From NCBI GenBank assembly GCA_017468395.1, contig JAFUIR010000013.1, forward strand, positions 1 through 64,000: DNA of 64,000 nucleotides. The letters run 5' to 3'. The notes below the pieces were generated by a model. It was given only the letters and a program-made list of their open reading frames with translations. It was not told the DNA's origin and did not search any database. Below are positions 36,525-47,247 of this stretch, one piece after another. The DNA comes from Lachnospiraceae bacterium (GTDB lineage Bacteria; Bacillota; Clostridia; Lachnospirales; Lachnospiraceae). The position numbers and the translations under genes were made by a program. The stretch's first letter is position 1. Each line of letters opens with the position of its first letter.

Positions 36525-37034
36525 CTAAGAAAGAACTGTTCTTTTTGCAGTCCGGACTTTAATAAAAATATACACAAATAAAAGGCAAAAAGCCCCGCCG
36601 AAAGCACCTCCGCAGGTATCTAACAATACATCTGCCCCGCTTCCCCATCTGCCCGGAACAAAAAGCTGATGAATTTCATCTGCAGCGGCAGAAACCGCTA
36701 CCCAAAGAATTGTAAAAAGAAATACTTTTTTATTTTTTTGTATATGACACCTTAAAATACTACACTGCAAAAAGCCCATCAGTGCATATTCTGCAAAATG
36801 AGCCATTTTCCGTACAGGATGTTCAAAATACTGTGCCATTTGAAGTTTTATCTGTTCACTCCAGCCTTTTCCCGCCAGGTTGTTCCAAAAATCCACACCC
36901 ATTTGGGATACTTTCATGCTGATTTTGCCGGAAGTTTCTCCATCCTGGGCGGAAAAACAGAAAATAATATAATACAGCGCAAGAAGGAATGCTCCCGCCA
37001 GCGCTGTATAAGTCATTTTTACTTTTTTACTCAT
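36525..37034 (-). CDS. VanZ-family membrane protein
   Basis: The 169-residue protein has about four membrane segments. The VanZ hallmark is HPVRKMAHFAEYALMGFL and DEIHQLFVPGRWGSGADVLL. VanZ homologues are widespread and mostly of unknown role; one confers teicoplanin resistance. It starts 1 base after the pilZ stop, so they share a transcript. Confidence 0.88.
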   Translation of the reverse strand: MSKKVKMTYTALAGAFLLALYYIIFCFSAQDGETSGKISMKVSQMGVDFWNNLAGKGWSEQIKLQMAQYFEHPVRKMAHFAEYALMGFLQCSILRCHIQKNKKVFLFTILWVAVSAAADEIHQLFVPGRWGSGADVLLDTCGGAFGGAFCLLFVYIFIKVRTAKRTVLS

Positions 37035-37035
37035 A

Positions 37036-37371
37036 TTAGTTTTGTTCTTCTATTGTCTGGTATACTGCAATACGTGCGGAGTCCATTTCCGGCATACCCA
37101 CAAAAGACGCACCATAAGAATACGTGTCACCCACTTTTTCGATACGCACAATTTCCATAAACGCATGAAGAACTTCCTTTGTCCAAATGGTCAGAAAACC
37201 TTCATATACCGCACCGATATTCAGCGCCTCATTACAGTTAAAACCTACGCCGGATTTAGAAACATCCGTGATCTCAATAGAAACCGCTTCTCCTTCTTCC
37301 TGCTTGTCCAGACGCTTCAAAATCAGTGTGGACTGTAATTCCGTTCTTTTGGTTCTTCTTCTCTCTTCCAT
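37036..37371 (-). CDS. PilZ-domain protein, probable c-di-GMP receptor
   Basis: A 111-residue stand-alone PilZ domain. The c-di-GMP-binding motifs are visible: RRRTKR near the N-terminus (RxxxR) and ITDVSKSGVGF (D/NxSxxG). GGAAAGGAT precedes the ATG. A large GGDEF-EAL protein lies 7 kb away, consistent with c-di-GMP signalling in this organism. Confidence 0.85.
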   Translation of the reverse strand: MEERRRTKRTELQSTLILKRLDKQEEGEAVSIEITDVSKSGVGFNCNEALNIGAVYEGFLTIWTKEVLHAFMEIVRIEKVGDTYSYGASFVGMPEMDSARIAVYQTIEEQN

Positions 37372-37424
37372 AACCCTTATCCTTTCCCAATGTAAAATAT
37401 AATAATTAGTATCCCAATACCCTT

Positions 37425-38456
37425 TTAAGAAATAAACATTGCATCGCCAAAGGAAAAGAATCTGTATTTTTCCCTGATGGCTTCTTCATAGGCACTAAGC
37501 ACCTTTTCCCTGCCTGCCAAAGCCGATACCAGCATAACCAGTGTAGACTCCGGCAAATGGAAATTGGTAATCAGTGCATCCAAAACTTTAAACTGATAAC
37601 CGGGATAAATAAAAATCTCCGTATTATCGCAACATTCATGCAGCCTGCCGTTTTCATCTGCGGCACTTTCCACGGTTCTGCAACTGGTAGTTCCCACGCA
37701 AATTACCCGGTGTCCCGCTTCTTTGGCACGGTTAATTTTCTCCGCCGCCTGTGCACTTACCTGATAGTATTCCGAATGCATGTGATGTTCCAAAATATTA
37801 TCTACCTTAACCGGTCGGAAAGTTCCGAGCCCCACATGAAGGGTCACATAGGCAATTTCCACGCCCTTTTCTTCAATCTGTTTAAGAAGCTGCGGTGTAA
37901 AGTGTAGCCCTGCCGTAGGCGCTGCCGCGCTACCTTCATATTTTGCATAAACCGTCTGATAACGGTTCTTATCCTGCAATTTATGGGTAATATAAGGAGG
38001 CAGGGGCATTTCTCCCAACCTGTCCAGTACTTCCTCCCAAATCCCTTCGTACTCAAAACGGATAAGGCGGTTTCCTTCCTCCATGGTATCCAAAACTTCT
38101 GCCCTTAAAAGCCCCTCCCCAAAAGTGAGTTTTGCGCCGGGCCTGCATTTTTTGCCGGGCTTAACCAAAGTCTCCCACACATCATTTTCATGGCGTTTTA
38201 AAAGCAAAACCTCCACATTAGCACCGGTGTCTGCCTTCTGTCCAAGGAGTCTGGCGGGAATAACCTTTGTGTTATTCAAAACCAGACAATCTCCCGGATT
38301 CAGATAATCAATAATTTCTTTAAAAATATGGTGTTCTACCTTTCCGCTTTGCTTATTCAATGTAAGCAGCCGGGAAGAAGAACGGTCTTCCAGCGGATCC
38401 TGGGCAATCAGTTCCTGCGGAAGATCAAAATAAAAATCCGATGTCTTTAACTCCAT
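37425..38456 (-). CDS. queA: tRNA preQ1(34) S-adenosylmethionine ribosyltransferase-isomerase
   Basis: Transfers and isomerises ribose from SAM onto preQ1 in tRNA to give epoxyqueuosine. The N-terminus [20 protein letters not shown], then [17 protein letters not shown] and [12 protein letters not shown], are QueA signatures. The C-terminus has [18 protein letters not shown]. The length of 343 residues is normal. Its ATG overlaps the aminopeptidase stop by one base (TAATG). Confidence 0.96.
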   Translation of the reverse strand: MELKTSDFYFDLPQELIAQDPLEDRSSSRLLTLNKQSGKVEHHIFKEIIDYLNPGDCLVLNNTKVIPARLLGQKADTGANVEVLLLKRHENDVWETLVKPGKKCRPGAKLTFGEGLLRAEVLDTMEEGNRLIRFEYEGIWEEVLDRLGEMPLPPYITHKLQDKNRYQTVYAKYEGSAAAPTAGLHFTPQLLKQIEEKGVEIAYVTLHVGLGTFRPVKVDNILEHHMHSEYYQVSAQAAEKINRAKEAGHRVICVGTTSCRTVESAADENGRLHECCDNTEIFIYPGYQFKVLDALITNFHLPESTLVMLVSALAGREKVLSAYEEAIREKYRFFSFGDAMFIS

Positions 38457-39877
38457 TACAGGCTAGCCCCTTCAACAAATGCTTTGTAACCTCTGTAAGT
38501 CTCATAAATATCCGCTTTATTGGTTGCTTCCCAAGGTGCATGCATGTTCAGCACAGCCACGCCGCTATCGATTACATTCATGCCGTAAAGAGCCAGAATA
38601 TATGCGATAGTTCCGCCACCGCCTACATCTACTTTACCAAGTTCTGCGGTCTGGAAATTGATGCCTTTTTCTGCAAAAATGCCACGGATATGAGCCATAT
38701 ATTCTGCATTTGCATCGTTAGAGCCGGACTTACCTCTTGCTCCGGTAAATTTGTTAAATACCATACCTCCGCCGAGAATTGCCGCATTTTTCTTTTCAAA
38801 GCAGGAAGCGTAAGAAGGATCAAAGCCTGCGCTTACATCGGAAGAAAGCATACAGGAGTTTGCAAGACATCTTCTCACGTTCAATTCGCTGTATTCACCC
38901 ATAAGGTTCATCAGTTCTGCCACAGAGTTTTCAAAGAATTTGGACTGCATACCTGTTGCACCTACGGAACCGATTTCCTCTTTGTCCACTAAGATGCAGC
39001 ACATGGTGCGGTCAGTTTTCTTTGTATCAAGCATAGCCTTCAAAGATGTGAAAGCACACACTCTGTCATCCTGACCGTAAGCTAAAATCATACTTCTGTC
39101 AAAGCCTGCTTCCCTTGCTTTTCCTGCAGGAACTACTTCCAGTTCTGCGGACAGGAAATCTTCTTCCTCTATATCATAGGTTTCCTTCAAAATGTTCAAA
39201 ACCCCTGTTTTTACCGCTTCTTTTGCTTTTTCTTTCTTGCCTTCGCCTTCTGCTTCGTCAGCCTTTATCAAAAGGGGCTTATTTCCTACAATCAGGTCAA
39301 GGGCTTCTCCTTCGATAACCTTCGCTGCCTTTTTCTCAAGCTGCTCTGCGGACAGATGGATGAGCAAATCGGAGATGAAAAATACGGGATCATCTTCCGC
39401 TTCACCTACGTTAATTTCAACGGTTGTACCGTCTTTTTTCACAACCACGCCGTGAAGAGCCAGAGGAAGAGCCACCCACTGATATTTCTTCACACCACCG
39501 TAATAATGAGTATCAAGGTAAGCAAATCCTGTGTCTTCGTACAAAGGATTCTGTTTTACGTCCAATCTGGGAGAATCGATATGGGCTCCCAAAATATTCA
39601 TTCCTTCCACCATTTTCTTGGAACCAATCTGGTACATAGCAATGGATTTATTCATCCATACAGCGTATACCTTATCGCCTTTTTTCAGTTTTTTGCCCTC
39701 GGCGATGGCTTTGTTTAATTCCACATATCCGGCTTTTTCAATGGTATTTACGATAGTGTCGATGCACTCTCTTTCCGTTTTGCCGTTATCCAAAAACTCC
39801 ATATATTCTTTGGAAAGTTTTTCCAATTCTTTTAACTGTTTTTCATCATAGGTTTCCCATGTGTTTTTCTTTTCCAT
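38456..39877 (-). CDS. M18-family zinc aminopeptidase
   Basis: A cytoplasmic aminopeptidase of 473 residues. Metal-site motifs are [20 protein letters not shown] (His) and [20 protein letters not shown] (Glu pair). [10 protein letters not shown] and the C-terminal [18 protein letters not shown] (His) complete the family pattern. It probably trims acidic or general N-termini from peptides. It is co-transcribed and translationally coupled with queA. Confidence 0.9.
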   Translation of the reverse strand: MEKKNTWETYDEKQLKELEKLSKEYMEFLDNGKTERECIDTIVNTIEKAGYVELNKAIAEGKKLKKGDKVYAVWMNKSIAMYQIGSKKMVEGMNILGAHIDSPRLDVKQNPLYEDTGFAYLDTHYYGGVKKYQWVALPLALHGVVVKKDGTTVEINVGEAEDDPVFFISDLLIHLSAEQLEKKAAKVIEGEALDLIVGNKPLLIKADEAEGEGKKEKAKEAVKTGVLNILKETYDIEEEDFLSAELEVVPAGKAREAGFDRSMILAYGQDDRVCAFTSLKAMLDTKKTDRTMCCILVDKEEIGSVGATGMQSKFFENSVAELMNLMGEYSELNVRRCLANSCMLSSDVSAGFDPSYASCFEKKNAAILGGGMVFNKFTGARGKSGSNDANAEYMAHIRGIFAEKGINFQTAELGKVDVGGGGTIAYILALYGMNVIDSGVAVLNMHAPWEATNKADIYETYRGYKAFVEGASL

Positions 39878-39920
39878 TCCCTTTTCTCTCTTTCTGTTTC
39901 ATTTTCTTCATCACAATAAC

Positions 39921-39964
39921 AAAATAAGGTATGATACCCAATATGAATATCATACCTTATTTTT
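39921..39964 (-). terminator. Terminator of pheST
   Basis: AAAATAAGGTATGATA pairs perfectly with TATCATACCTTATTTT around an 11-base loop. It lies just after the pheT stop and before the aminopeptidase gene; a T-rich tail on the reverse strand supports termination. Confidence 0.85.
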
Positions 39965-39982
39965 AGGTGTTTTTCAACCTAT

Positions 39983-42403
39983 TTAACTTCTCAGTTCTGC
40001 TCCGAACTTCTTGTTCATCTCTTTCAGTATCTTCTTTACAAAACCGTCTACGGACTCTGCACCAAAGGCTTCATCCTTGGGTGTAAACAGTACGGTAAAG
40101 GCCATGCTCTTCTTGTCTTCGCCAATCTGGGCACCTTCGTAAATGTCGAAAAGTTTGATGCTTGTAATATATTTGCAGGCAGCCTTCATGGTCTCTTCGA
40201 TTTCGCCGCAGGTAACGCTCTTATCCACTACAATAGCCAGGTCACGCTGCTCCTCTGCGAACTTAGGAAGGGGCTTAAATACCGCTTTTTTGCCATACCA
40301 CTGTGACAATACTTCCAAATCAATCTCCATAATATACATAGGGGTACGAAGGTCGCAATCCTCTGCGATGTCATATGCCAATTTACCGAAGTAACCGATT
40401 TCCTGACCGTTACATGCAATACTTGCAGTCTGGAAAGGATGCAGGAATGTATTTTGCATATTTGCATAAGCAAATTCAAGATGAAGTACCTGCGCCACTT
40501 TCTCCGCAATTCCCTTCATGGTAAAGAAGGATTCCTTTGTGCCAAATACTGCTACGCAGAGAGTCTGGCGCTCCTGGGGATACTCTGTCAAAGGAAGGGC
40601 TTTGGGAATAAACTTCTTGGCAATTTCAAATAATCTTCCTTCCAGATTTCCCTTCTTCTGGTTACGCACTACCGCATTAATCATGGACGCAGCCAGTGTA
40701 GTTCTCATGAGAGACAATTCTTCACTGATAGGATTCATCAGGCGGATTGCATGACGCTCCGGTGCATCCGCAGGAAGTTTCAGTAAATCCAAATCGGAAG
40801 GTGAGAAGAAGGAATAATGGATACACTCATGCGCACCTACACCGCAAAGTGCCTTTTTCAGGCGCATCTCTGTCTTTTGCTGTACATTTTCGCCGCCCAT
40901 GGTAACCTGCGCAGAAGGCATAAATGTGGGCACAATATGTTCATAACCGTACATGCGGATGACTTCTTCCGCTACATCCTGATAGGTTTCCATATCCTCA
41001 CGGTATGCAGGAATCTGTAAGGTTAAAGCATCTCCGTTTACCTTTGGCTCAAAGCAAAGATTTGTCATAATACGTACAATATCTTCGTTAGGAACTGTAA
41101 TACCAAGTACTGCATTTACTTTTGCAATGCTGACTGTAAGTTCCTTAGGTTCTACGCTGTTTCCGGTATTAACATCCACATGCAGACGGGATACTTTACC
41201 GCAGCCAAGTTCCTCGATTAAGTGAAGGGCTCTCTTCATAGCCATCACTGTTGCATATTCGTCCACACCTTTTGCGTAGCGGGCACTGGAATCAGAACTC
41301 TTACCTACGCTTCTGGAAGTTCTTCTGATGTTATCACGGGCAAATTTTGCGGATTCAAACAAAACTGTGGTTGTAGTCTCTCGGATTTCAGAATTCAGTC
41401 CACCCATAACACCTGCCAAAGCAACCGGTTTTACACCATCGCAAATCAGCATGTTTTCTGTGGTTAAGGTCAGTTCTGTCTCGTCCAAAGTAATGATTTT
41501 TTCGCCCTCTTTTGCACGGCGTACATTGATTGCATTTCCTTCAAGAGTTGTGTAATCAAAAGCGTGCATGGGCTGACCAAGTTCTTTTAAAATGTAGTTT
41601 GTAATATCTACCACGTTGGAAATGGCGCCGATGCCAACCAAGGCAAGTCTGCGTTTCATCCATGCGGGAGACTCTGCGATTTTTACATCGTGTACATAGT
41701 GTGCACTGTATCTTGGGCAAAGTTCGGGACAATCAACGGTCACTTTAAAGCCATCCAGTGTCACATCATCTTCTGTGTAACTTAAATCAGGTGCTTTAAA
41801 CTCTTTTTCAAGCACCGCTGCCACTTCCCTTGCAATACCAACAATACTCTGGCAGTCAGGGCGGTTTGCAGTAATGGCAATATCAAAAATCCAGTCATCC
41901 AGACCAAGAATCGGTTTTACGTCTGCGCCGATGGGAGCGTCCTTAGGAAGTACCAAAAGTCCGTTATAACCTGCGTCGGGATACATATCTTCGCTTACGC
42001 CAAGTTCCACACCGGAGCAAAGCATACCAAAGGACTCATAACCTCTCAGTTTTCCTTTTCCGATGGTCATAACGCCCTCTACGGTCTTATGGTCTTTTGC
42101 TGTGGCATAAACTGTTGCGCCAACCAGCGCTGTGGGGAATTTTCCTCCTGCAACCACGTTGTCTGCACCGCAGCAAATCTGGAACTGTCCATGCTCGCCG
42201 CAGTCCACTTTGCATACATGTAAGTGGGTATCTGGAATAGGCTCACACTCAAGCACCAGACCAACTACTACTTTGCTGATGTCTTTTCCTACTTCGTACA
42301 ACTCTTCTACTTCAAAGCCGCAGGAAAACAATTTTTCTTCTAACTCCTTGGGAGTAATATCAATATCTACATAATCTTTTAACCAACTTAATGGTGTCAA
42401 CAT
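39983..42403 (-). CDS. pheT: Phenylalanyl-tRNA synthetase beta subunit
   Basis: The 806-residue subunit starts MLTPLSWLKDYVDIDITPKE. The EMAP-like tRNA-binding domain is at ~40-150, the B3/B4 editing domain at ~210-380 (NVVDITNYILKELGQPMHAF), B5 in the middle, and a C-terminal ferredoxin-like anticodon-binding domain (LPKFAEEQRDLAIVVDKSVT). It pairs with PheS in an alpha2-beta2 enzyme. It follows pheS by 37 bases. Confidence 0.97.
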   Translation of the reverse strand: MLTPLSWLKDYVDIDITPKELEEKLFSCGFEVEELYEVGKDISKVVVGLVLECEPIPDTHLHVCKVDCGEHGQFQICCGADNVVAGGKFPTALVGATVYATAKDHKTVEGVMTIGKGKLRGYESFGMLCSGVELGVSEDMYPDAGYNGLLVLPKDAPIGADVKPILGLDDWIFDIAITANRPDCQSIVGIAREVAAVLEKEFKAPDLSYTEDDVTLDGFKVTVDCPELCPRYSAHYVHDVKIAESPAWMKRRLALVGIGAISNVVDITNYILKELGQPMHAFDYTTLEGNAINVRRAKEGEKIITLDETELTLTTENMLICDGVKPVALAGVMGGLNSEIRETTTTVLFESAKFARDNIRRTSRSVGKSSDSSARYAKGVDEYATVMAMKRALHLIEELGCGKVSRLHVDVNTGNSVEPKELTVSIAKVNAVLGITVPNEDIVRIMTNLCFEPKVNGDALTLQIPAYREDMETYQDVAEEVIRMYGYEHIVPTFMPSAQVTMGGENVQQKTEMRLKKALCGVGAHECIHYSFFSPSDLDLLKLPADAPERHAIRLMNPISEELSLMRTTLAASMINAVVRNQKKGNLEGRLFEIAKKFIPKALPLTEYPQERQTLCVAVFGTKESFFTMKGIAEKVAQVLHLEFAYANMQNTFLHPFQTASIACNGQEIGYFGKLAYDIAEDCDLRTPMYIMEIDLEVLSQWYGKKAVFKPLPKFAEEQRDLAIVVDKSVTCGEIEETMKAACKYITSIKLFDIYEGAQIGEDKKSMAFTVLFTPKDEAFGAESVDGFVKKILKEMNKKFGAELRS

Positions 42404-42440
42404 ATCTATTTACCAACCTTTCTACCATTGTTTCAGCCTT

Positions 42441-43469
42441 TTATTTATCAGTCAACTGATTTAATACTTTAATATCAGATTCAAAGAGCATCTTAATGTT
42501 GTTGATACCGTATTTCAACATTGCAATACGCTCAATTCCGATACCGAAGGCCAAACCGCTGTACTTTTCGGAATCTACATTACAATTTTCAAGTACTTTA
42601 TTGTTTACAATGCCGGCACCCAAAATCTCAATCCAGCCTGTTCCTTTACAAAGTTTACAGCCCTTTCCGCCGCACTCAAAGCAACTGCAGTCCACTTCTA
42701 CGGAAGGCTCTGTGAAAGGGAAGTAAGAAGGACGAAGACGTGTTTTGGTGCCTTCACCGAATATCTTACTTACAAAAACATCCAGCATTCCCTGTAAATC
42801 ACACAAAGTAATGCCCTTATCCACAACCAGCCCTTCCATCTGTGAGAACATGGGGGAATGTGTGGCATCATCATCGGAACGGAATACTTTACCGGGAGAT
42901 AAAATCTTAATGGGCGGCTGGGTATTTTCCATAACATGAATTTGACCGGCAGATGTCTGTGTTCTCAGCAAAAACTCAGGAGATAAATAAAATGTATCCT
43001 GCATATCTCTTGCGGGATGGTCCTGGGGAGTATTCAGTGCTGTGAAGTTATAGTAATCTGTTTCGATTTCTGTTCCTTCAAAAATTTCAAAGCCCATTCC
43101 GGCAAAAATATCAATAATCTCGTTACGAACCAGTGTAATGGGATGCAAATTTCCCTCTGTCATGGTTTCTGCGGGCAGGGAAATATCAATTTTTTCTGCC
43201 TCATAACGTGCCTGCAGTTCTTTGGCTTTCATCTTTTCATCAAGACTTCCAAGAAACTCCAACGCCCATTCCTTTAATTCATTTACGCCTTTACCGTAAT
43301 CGGCTCTCTCCTCGGGAGGAATGTTTTTCATTTCCCGCATCAGCAAACCGATTTTACCGGTTTTTCCGTCCAAGAATTTTTTCTTGAACTCATACACTTC
43401 TTTGGAGGAGTTTAATTCCTCTGCTCCCACAAGAATTTCCTGCTTAATTTGTTCTAAATTTGCGTTCAT
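42441..43469 (-). CDS. pheS: Phenylalanyl-tRNA synthetase alpha subunit
   Basis: The catalytic subunit, 342 residues. Class II motif 2 is seen in [20 protein letters not shown] and motif 3 in [19 protein letters not shown]. The N-terminal coiled coil and [20 protein letters not shown] are typical. Expression is controlled by a T-box leader. Confidence 0.97.
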   Translation of the reverse strand: MNANLEQIKQEILVGAEELNSSKEVYEFKKKFLDGKTGKIGLLMREMKNIPPEERADYGKGVNELKEWALEFLGSLDEKMKAKELQARYEAEKIDISLPAETMTEGNLHPITLVRNEIIDIFAGMGFEIFEGTEIETDYYNFTALNTPQDHPARDMQDTFYLSPEFLLRTQTSAGQIHVMENTQPPIKILSPGKVFRSDDDATHSPMFSQMEGLVVDKGITLCDLQGMLDVFVSKIFGEGTKTRLRPSYFPFTEPSVEVDCSCFECGGKGCKLCKGTGWIEILGAGIVNNKVLENCNVDSEKYSGLAFGIGIERIAMLKYGINNIKMLFESDIKVLNQLTDK

Positions 43470-43489
43470 CTCGTTCTCCTTTATTTAAG

Positions 43490-43527
43490 TAAATTAAAAG
43501 TCCCTTGCATATTCCTATGCAAGGGAC
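43490..43527 (-). terminator. Regulated terminator of the pheST T-box
   Basis: GTCCCTTGCATA and TATGCAAGGGAC pair perfectly around a short loop, followed on the reverse strand by TTTTAATTT. The 5' arm competes with the T-box antiterminator. Confidence 0.9.
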
Positions 43528-43798
43528 GAAAATATTCCGCGGTACCACCCTAATTCTTTTCTAACACCGGTCAAAATGACCTTCAGAAAAACTCTCAAAA
43601 TGCGTAACGTGCACTGACGTCCCCGACTACTTTTCGCAAAATCGAAATTTGCGTTTTCATCCGGGCGGTTCCGGTGAGAAATTCAATCATCATCTGAACT
43701 TAAGGGAACTTACAGCCGGTGGCTCCCTCTCTCTGGAAGAAAATGATAATCTGTTTGCAAAATGCAAGCACCTTCATAACCTTTAACATATTTCACTT
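43490..43798 (-). ncRNA. T-box leader (tRNA-Phe sensing) of pheST
   Basis: Reverse-strand RNA from the promoter at 43805-43833 to pheS. The invariant T-box core AGGGTGGTACCGCGGAA lies at 43535-43551, just before the terminator hairpin at 43500-43527. Upstream ~230 bases form Stem I and the other leader elements. A candidate UUC (Phe) specifier lies at 43678-43680 (reverse strand), inferred from position and gene content. Uncharged tRNA-Phe would stabilise the antiterminator and switch on pheST. Confidence 0.92.
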
Positions 43799-43804
43799 TT
43801 ATTT

Positions 43805-43833
43805 ATTTTAGTGTCAAGTACTTAAAATGTCAA
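43805..43833 (-). promoter_or_regulatory. Sigma-A promoter of the pheST leader
   Basis: TTGACA (43828-43833) and TAAAAT (43805-43810), spacer 17. The -35 overlaps the stop codon of the upstream KTSC gene. Confidence 0.75.
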
Positions 43834-44117
43834 GATTTTTTGGAAAACTGTGTTGTTTCTTTGGCTATTTGTAAGTTACATCTCCCCATAATATAGGTTT
43901 GAAGAAAAATCCGCGCCGATGGAACTTTTCTAAAATTGTGCCAGTCCTCTTCCGAGACACCCCAAAATCTATACACGCTTTTGTCAGATGTAAATTCTAT
44001 CTCTAAAACTTCGCACTGTGGGTCATATCCCGCTCTGGCAATCCCTTCCTGCGGCATACTCACATATACCATCCTATCTTCTTTTGCAAAATCCCAAAAA
44101 ATATTACCCTTTTTCAT
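43830..44117 (-). CDS. KTSC-domain small protein
   Basis: This 95-residue protein contains ARAGYDPQCEVLEIEFTSDK followed by SVYRFWGVSEEDWHNF and a helix ending FLQTYIMGR. That layout matches the KTSC domain, a small RNAP/lysyl-tRNA-synthetase-associated fold of uncertain function. The start is supported by a GGTGGA before the ATG. Its 3' end lies in the pheST promoter. Confidence 0.6.
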   Translation of the reverse strand: MKKGNIFWDFAKEDRMVYVSMPQEGIARAGYDPQCEVLEIEFTSDKSVYRFWGVSEEDWHNFRKVPSARIFLQTYIMGRCNLQIAKETTQFSKKS

Positions 44118-44207
44118 TTTGATTCCACCTTTTTATTGTATTTTCGCAAATCCCCCTCTTTCTCTACACAACCGCGTTCCGCCCCATTCCCTCCTTTCCG
44201 CATATAC

Positions 44208-44240
44208 AAAAACAGTGAGTCCTAAAACTCACTGTTTTTT
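44208..44240 (-). terminator. Terminator overlapping the end of the GGDEF-EAL gene
   Basis: AAAAACAGTGAGT and ACTCACTGTTTTT form a perfect stem with a 7-base loop. The 5' arm, on the reverse strand, encodes the last residues of the protein. Confidence 0.85.
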
Positions 44241-47179
44241 GAATCTTCTTTTTCCTGTTTCAACATATTTTCATATGTTTCAATGTCTACCGGTTTGGAA
44301 TAATAATATCCCTGTACATAATAACTGCCGATTTCCCGCAAGAACTGCACCTGTTCTTTGGTCTCAACACCTTCTACAATTACCTGCAACTGCATGTTTT
44401 TGGCAAGATCAATCAGAGTATGTAAAATAAATCGTCCCTTTTCTACATCTTCTCCGCCGTCAAGGAATTTAAGATCCATTTTAATAATGTCAAGGGGTAC
44501 TTCTTTCAGCATATTTAAAGATGAATATCCGCTTCCGAAGTCATCCATGGCCACTTTAAATCCGTCACTGCGCAGTTCCTTAATTCTCTTATAAATAATA
44601 TCTGTATCTTCCGCACAAATCGTCTCTGTGATTTCCAGTTCGATATCATCGGGCTTTAACTGATATTTGCCGATAAGTTCCGCCAGTTTATCCCTCAGTT
44701 CCTTACCATAAAAATGGGCACGGGATACATTGATGGAAATGGGCAGATTTTCATATCCTAACTTTTTCAATTTGGCTATTACACGGCAGGTTTCTTCCCA
44801 GACATAATAATCCAAACGCACGATAAAACCGTTCTTCTCGAATATGCCGATAAACAGCCCCGGCGGAATCATGCCCTTCTGGGGGTGTTTCCAGCGTACC
44901 AAAGCCTCGCCGCCGATAATTTTATCCCTGCTGATATCATACTTCGGCTGTACAAATACACAGAACTGCCTTGTTTCCAACGCTTTTTCCATGTCGTTTT
45001 CAATTTCGGTTTCCCGGACAATACGTTTGCGCTCTTCATCCGAATAAAATCTGATGTATTCCGACCTTTGACGGGAATTGTCATGGGCCGCCAGATTTGC
45101 CCTGTCACACATAATATTAACAGGCAGTTCTTTCTGGTCTTCTATCATGAACACACCATAAATCGCTTTAATATCAATTTCGTCCAAAAATGTTTTAAAA
45201 CGCTTCGGAAGGCTGATGTCTTCAAAATCTTTTTTGGCAAGACACATATAAAAATGGTCACCGTTAAAACGTGCCAATATGTATTTGCGTCCATAGACCA
45301 ACTCCTGCAATTCATCTGCCATATAACAAAGCAATTTATCGCCGGTGCTCATGCCATACAAATCATTTACCACTTTGAAATTGGAAATATCCATCATCAG
45401 AATGCACATTTCCTCCGTGGATTCATCAATCATTTTGCGTGCTTCCTCATAAAAACAGGCACGGTTGTAAACACCGGTTAATTCATCCTGTTTATTTTTT
45501 TTACGCAAAAGTTCATATTCCTTGCGTTCAAATTTAAGCGAAGTTATCCGGCGTAACAATACTGTATAAACCGTAACACTTATAATCAGGCACAACGCAG
45601 AAAAGATTATCCATCTTTGATAACGATATAAGAAATCTGTTATTCCCTGGTCATAAGGATTAGAAATCAGTTCCATGGACACCAGATTGCTCTTTTCTTC
45701 TTCTGAAATATAACTAATGGTTTTGTTTATAATATCAATCAATAGTTGATTTTCTGCACTACCGAAAAGACACATACCATTTGTATACACTTTGCCCGGA
45801 TATTCCACAAGATTATCTGCATATCTGGGCTTCTGCAACAGATATGTAATCATATATGCATCCTGAATGGCAACATCTGCATCACCTTTTATTACTGCCT
45901 CCAGACAATCCGTAGTACTGTTATAATACTTTATGGTACAATTGGGTACATCCCGTTCCAAAAGAGGGGGTAAATATCCCATTTCCCCGGTAATAGCAAA
46001 AACCCAATCATCCCGCCCTGTTTTCAGCACCGTATCCTTATGTTTTACATAGGACAACTGCGTTTCCAGCAAAATGGTACTGGTTGCTATTTCTGTACCC
46101 AAATCACTTTCTTCCAAGGCACTTTCCGCACGTAACATCAGATAATCGCCCTCTACGATATGCTGGGTCTGTTCTTCCATAGTCATAGGCGTTGTTACGA
46201 TTTCTATTTCAAATTCCAAACCGCTTTTTTCAGACAAAAGATTCAGGTAATCTACAAAGACACCATCCATTTCACCGTCTTCTATGTAACTTAAAGGCTT
46301 GGATCCCTGCATCAGTTTTACACTTACGGGCTCTGTTTTTTCAATATATTCAGCCTCTTGTCTTGTAAACATGGGACTGTCGGAAATAGATGCCATACCA
46401 TAATATTTTTCTGTCAGTTCCGCCTCCACAGACGGCTCCATCACTTTCAATCTCTGAAGCGCATAATCCAGTTCTTCCATCAACTGAGTATTCATTTTTC
46501 CGGTAATACAATAAATAGCCTTTGTACCAAAACGGTCTACAATTTTCACATTTTCATGACTATACAAACTTCCTACAGCCGCAATATCCACACTGCCATC
46601 CTGCAAAGCGTCCAACGCCATCTGCTCTGAATCGAAATATACTTCTTCTATTTCGATTCCCTCTTCGGCTGCATGGGAAACCATCTCCTTGGAATGAAGA
46701 CTTCCCGTCATCATCCCAACTCTTTTCCCATTCATAACTTCATGGTCCATATAATAAATGTCGCTATCATTCTTGGCATAAACAATCGTATATTCATATC
46801 CAAAAGGAACACTGGTATACAAATAATCTTTTTCCCGTTCCGGCGTGCGTTGCACCATGCAGAGCAAATCAATCTCGCCGCTCTTAGTCATAGACATACA
46901 ATTTTCCCATGTGTCATATACAAATTCATATTCCCAGCCTGTATATTCCCCAATCTTTTCCAGATACTCCACTCCGTATCCATAAAAATGTCTATCACTC
47001 TCCTGCACAAAATCAGCCTGCTCCATAAAACCGACTTTTATCTTCTTTTCTTTGGCATTTACCTGCATCCCGGTTAATATACCGGCTTTTGATAATACAC
47101 CGGCAAGTAATGCAAACAGCGCCACATAAATCCATAGTTTTTGATATTTAAATGCTTTCTTTTCTCTTTTGTGTTTCAT
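44222..47179 (-). CDS. Two-domain periplasmic-binding sensor with degenerate GGDEF and intact EAL (c-di-GMP phosphodiesterase)
   Basis: The 985-residue membrane protein has an N-terminal anchor (residues ~14-36). Two tandem SBP_bac_3-type solute-binding domains follow outside the cell (~46-270 and ~285-505), then a second membrane helix (QRWIIFSALCLIISVTVYTV). A GGDEF domain follows with a degenerate active site (RFNGDHFY in place of GGDEF), and last an EAL domain with GGEALVRWKHP, DDFGSGYSSLNML and EVPLDIIKMD. The EAL motifs are complete, so it probably degrades c-di-GMP, with the GGDEF acting as a GTP-binding regulator (inference). The ligands are probably amino acids or similar. Confidence 0.9.
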   Translation of the reverse strand: MKHKREKKAFKYQKLWIYVALFALLAGVLSKAGILTGMQVNAKEKKIKVGFMEQADFVQESDRHFYGYGVEYLEKIGEYTGWEYEFVYDTWENCMSMTKSGEIDLLCMVQRTPEREKDYLYTSVPFGYEYTIVYAKNDSDIYYMDHEVMNGKRVGMMTGSLHSKEMVSHAAEEGIEIEEVYFDSEQMALDALQDGSVDIAAVGSLYSHENVKIVDRFGTKAIYCITGKMNTQLMEELDYALQRLKVMEPSVEAELTEKYYGMASISDSPMFTRQEAEYIEKTEPVSVKLMQGSKPLSYIEDGEMDGVFVDYLNLLSEKSGLEFEIEIVTTPMTMEEQTQHIVEGDYLMLRAESALEESDLGTEIATSTILLETQLSYVKHKDTVLKTGRDDWVFAITGEMGYLPPLLERDVPNCTIKYYNSTTDCLEAVIKGDADVAIQDAYMITYLLQKPRYADNLVEYPGKVYTNGMCLFGSAENQLLIDIINKTISYISEEEKSNLVSMELISNPYDQGITDFLYRYQRWIIFSALCLIISVTVYTVLLRRITSLKFERKEYELLRKKNKQDELTGVYNRACFYEEARKMIDESTEEMCILMMDISNFKVVNDLYGMSTGDKLLCYMADELQELVYGRKYILARFNGDHFYMCLAKKDFEDISLPKRFKTFLDEIDIKAIYGVFMIEDQKELPVNIMCDRANLAAHDNSRQRSEYIRFYSDEERKRIVRETEIENDMEKALETRQFCVFVQPKYDISRDKIIGGEALVRWKHPQKGMIPPGLFIGIFEKNGFIVRLDYYVWEETCRVIAKLKKLGYENLPISINVSRAHFYGKELRDKLAELIGKYQLKPDDIELEITETICAEDTDIIYKRIKELRSDGFKVAMDDFGSGYSSLNMLKEVPLDIIKMDLKFLDGGEDVEKGRFILHTLIDLAKNMQLQVIVEGVETKEQVQFLREIGSYYVQGYYYSKPVDIETYENMLKQEKEDSKNSEF

Positions 47180-47247
47180 CAGACTACTCCCATCCTCACT
47201 ATAATTCTTATATAGTCTTAGTCATACTTTTCTACATTAACACGTTA

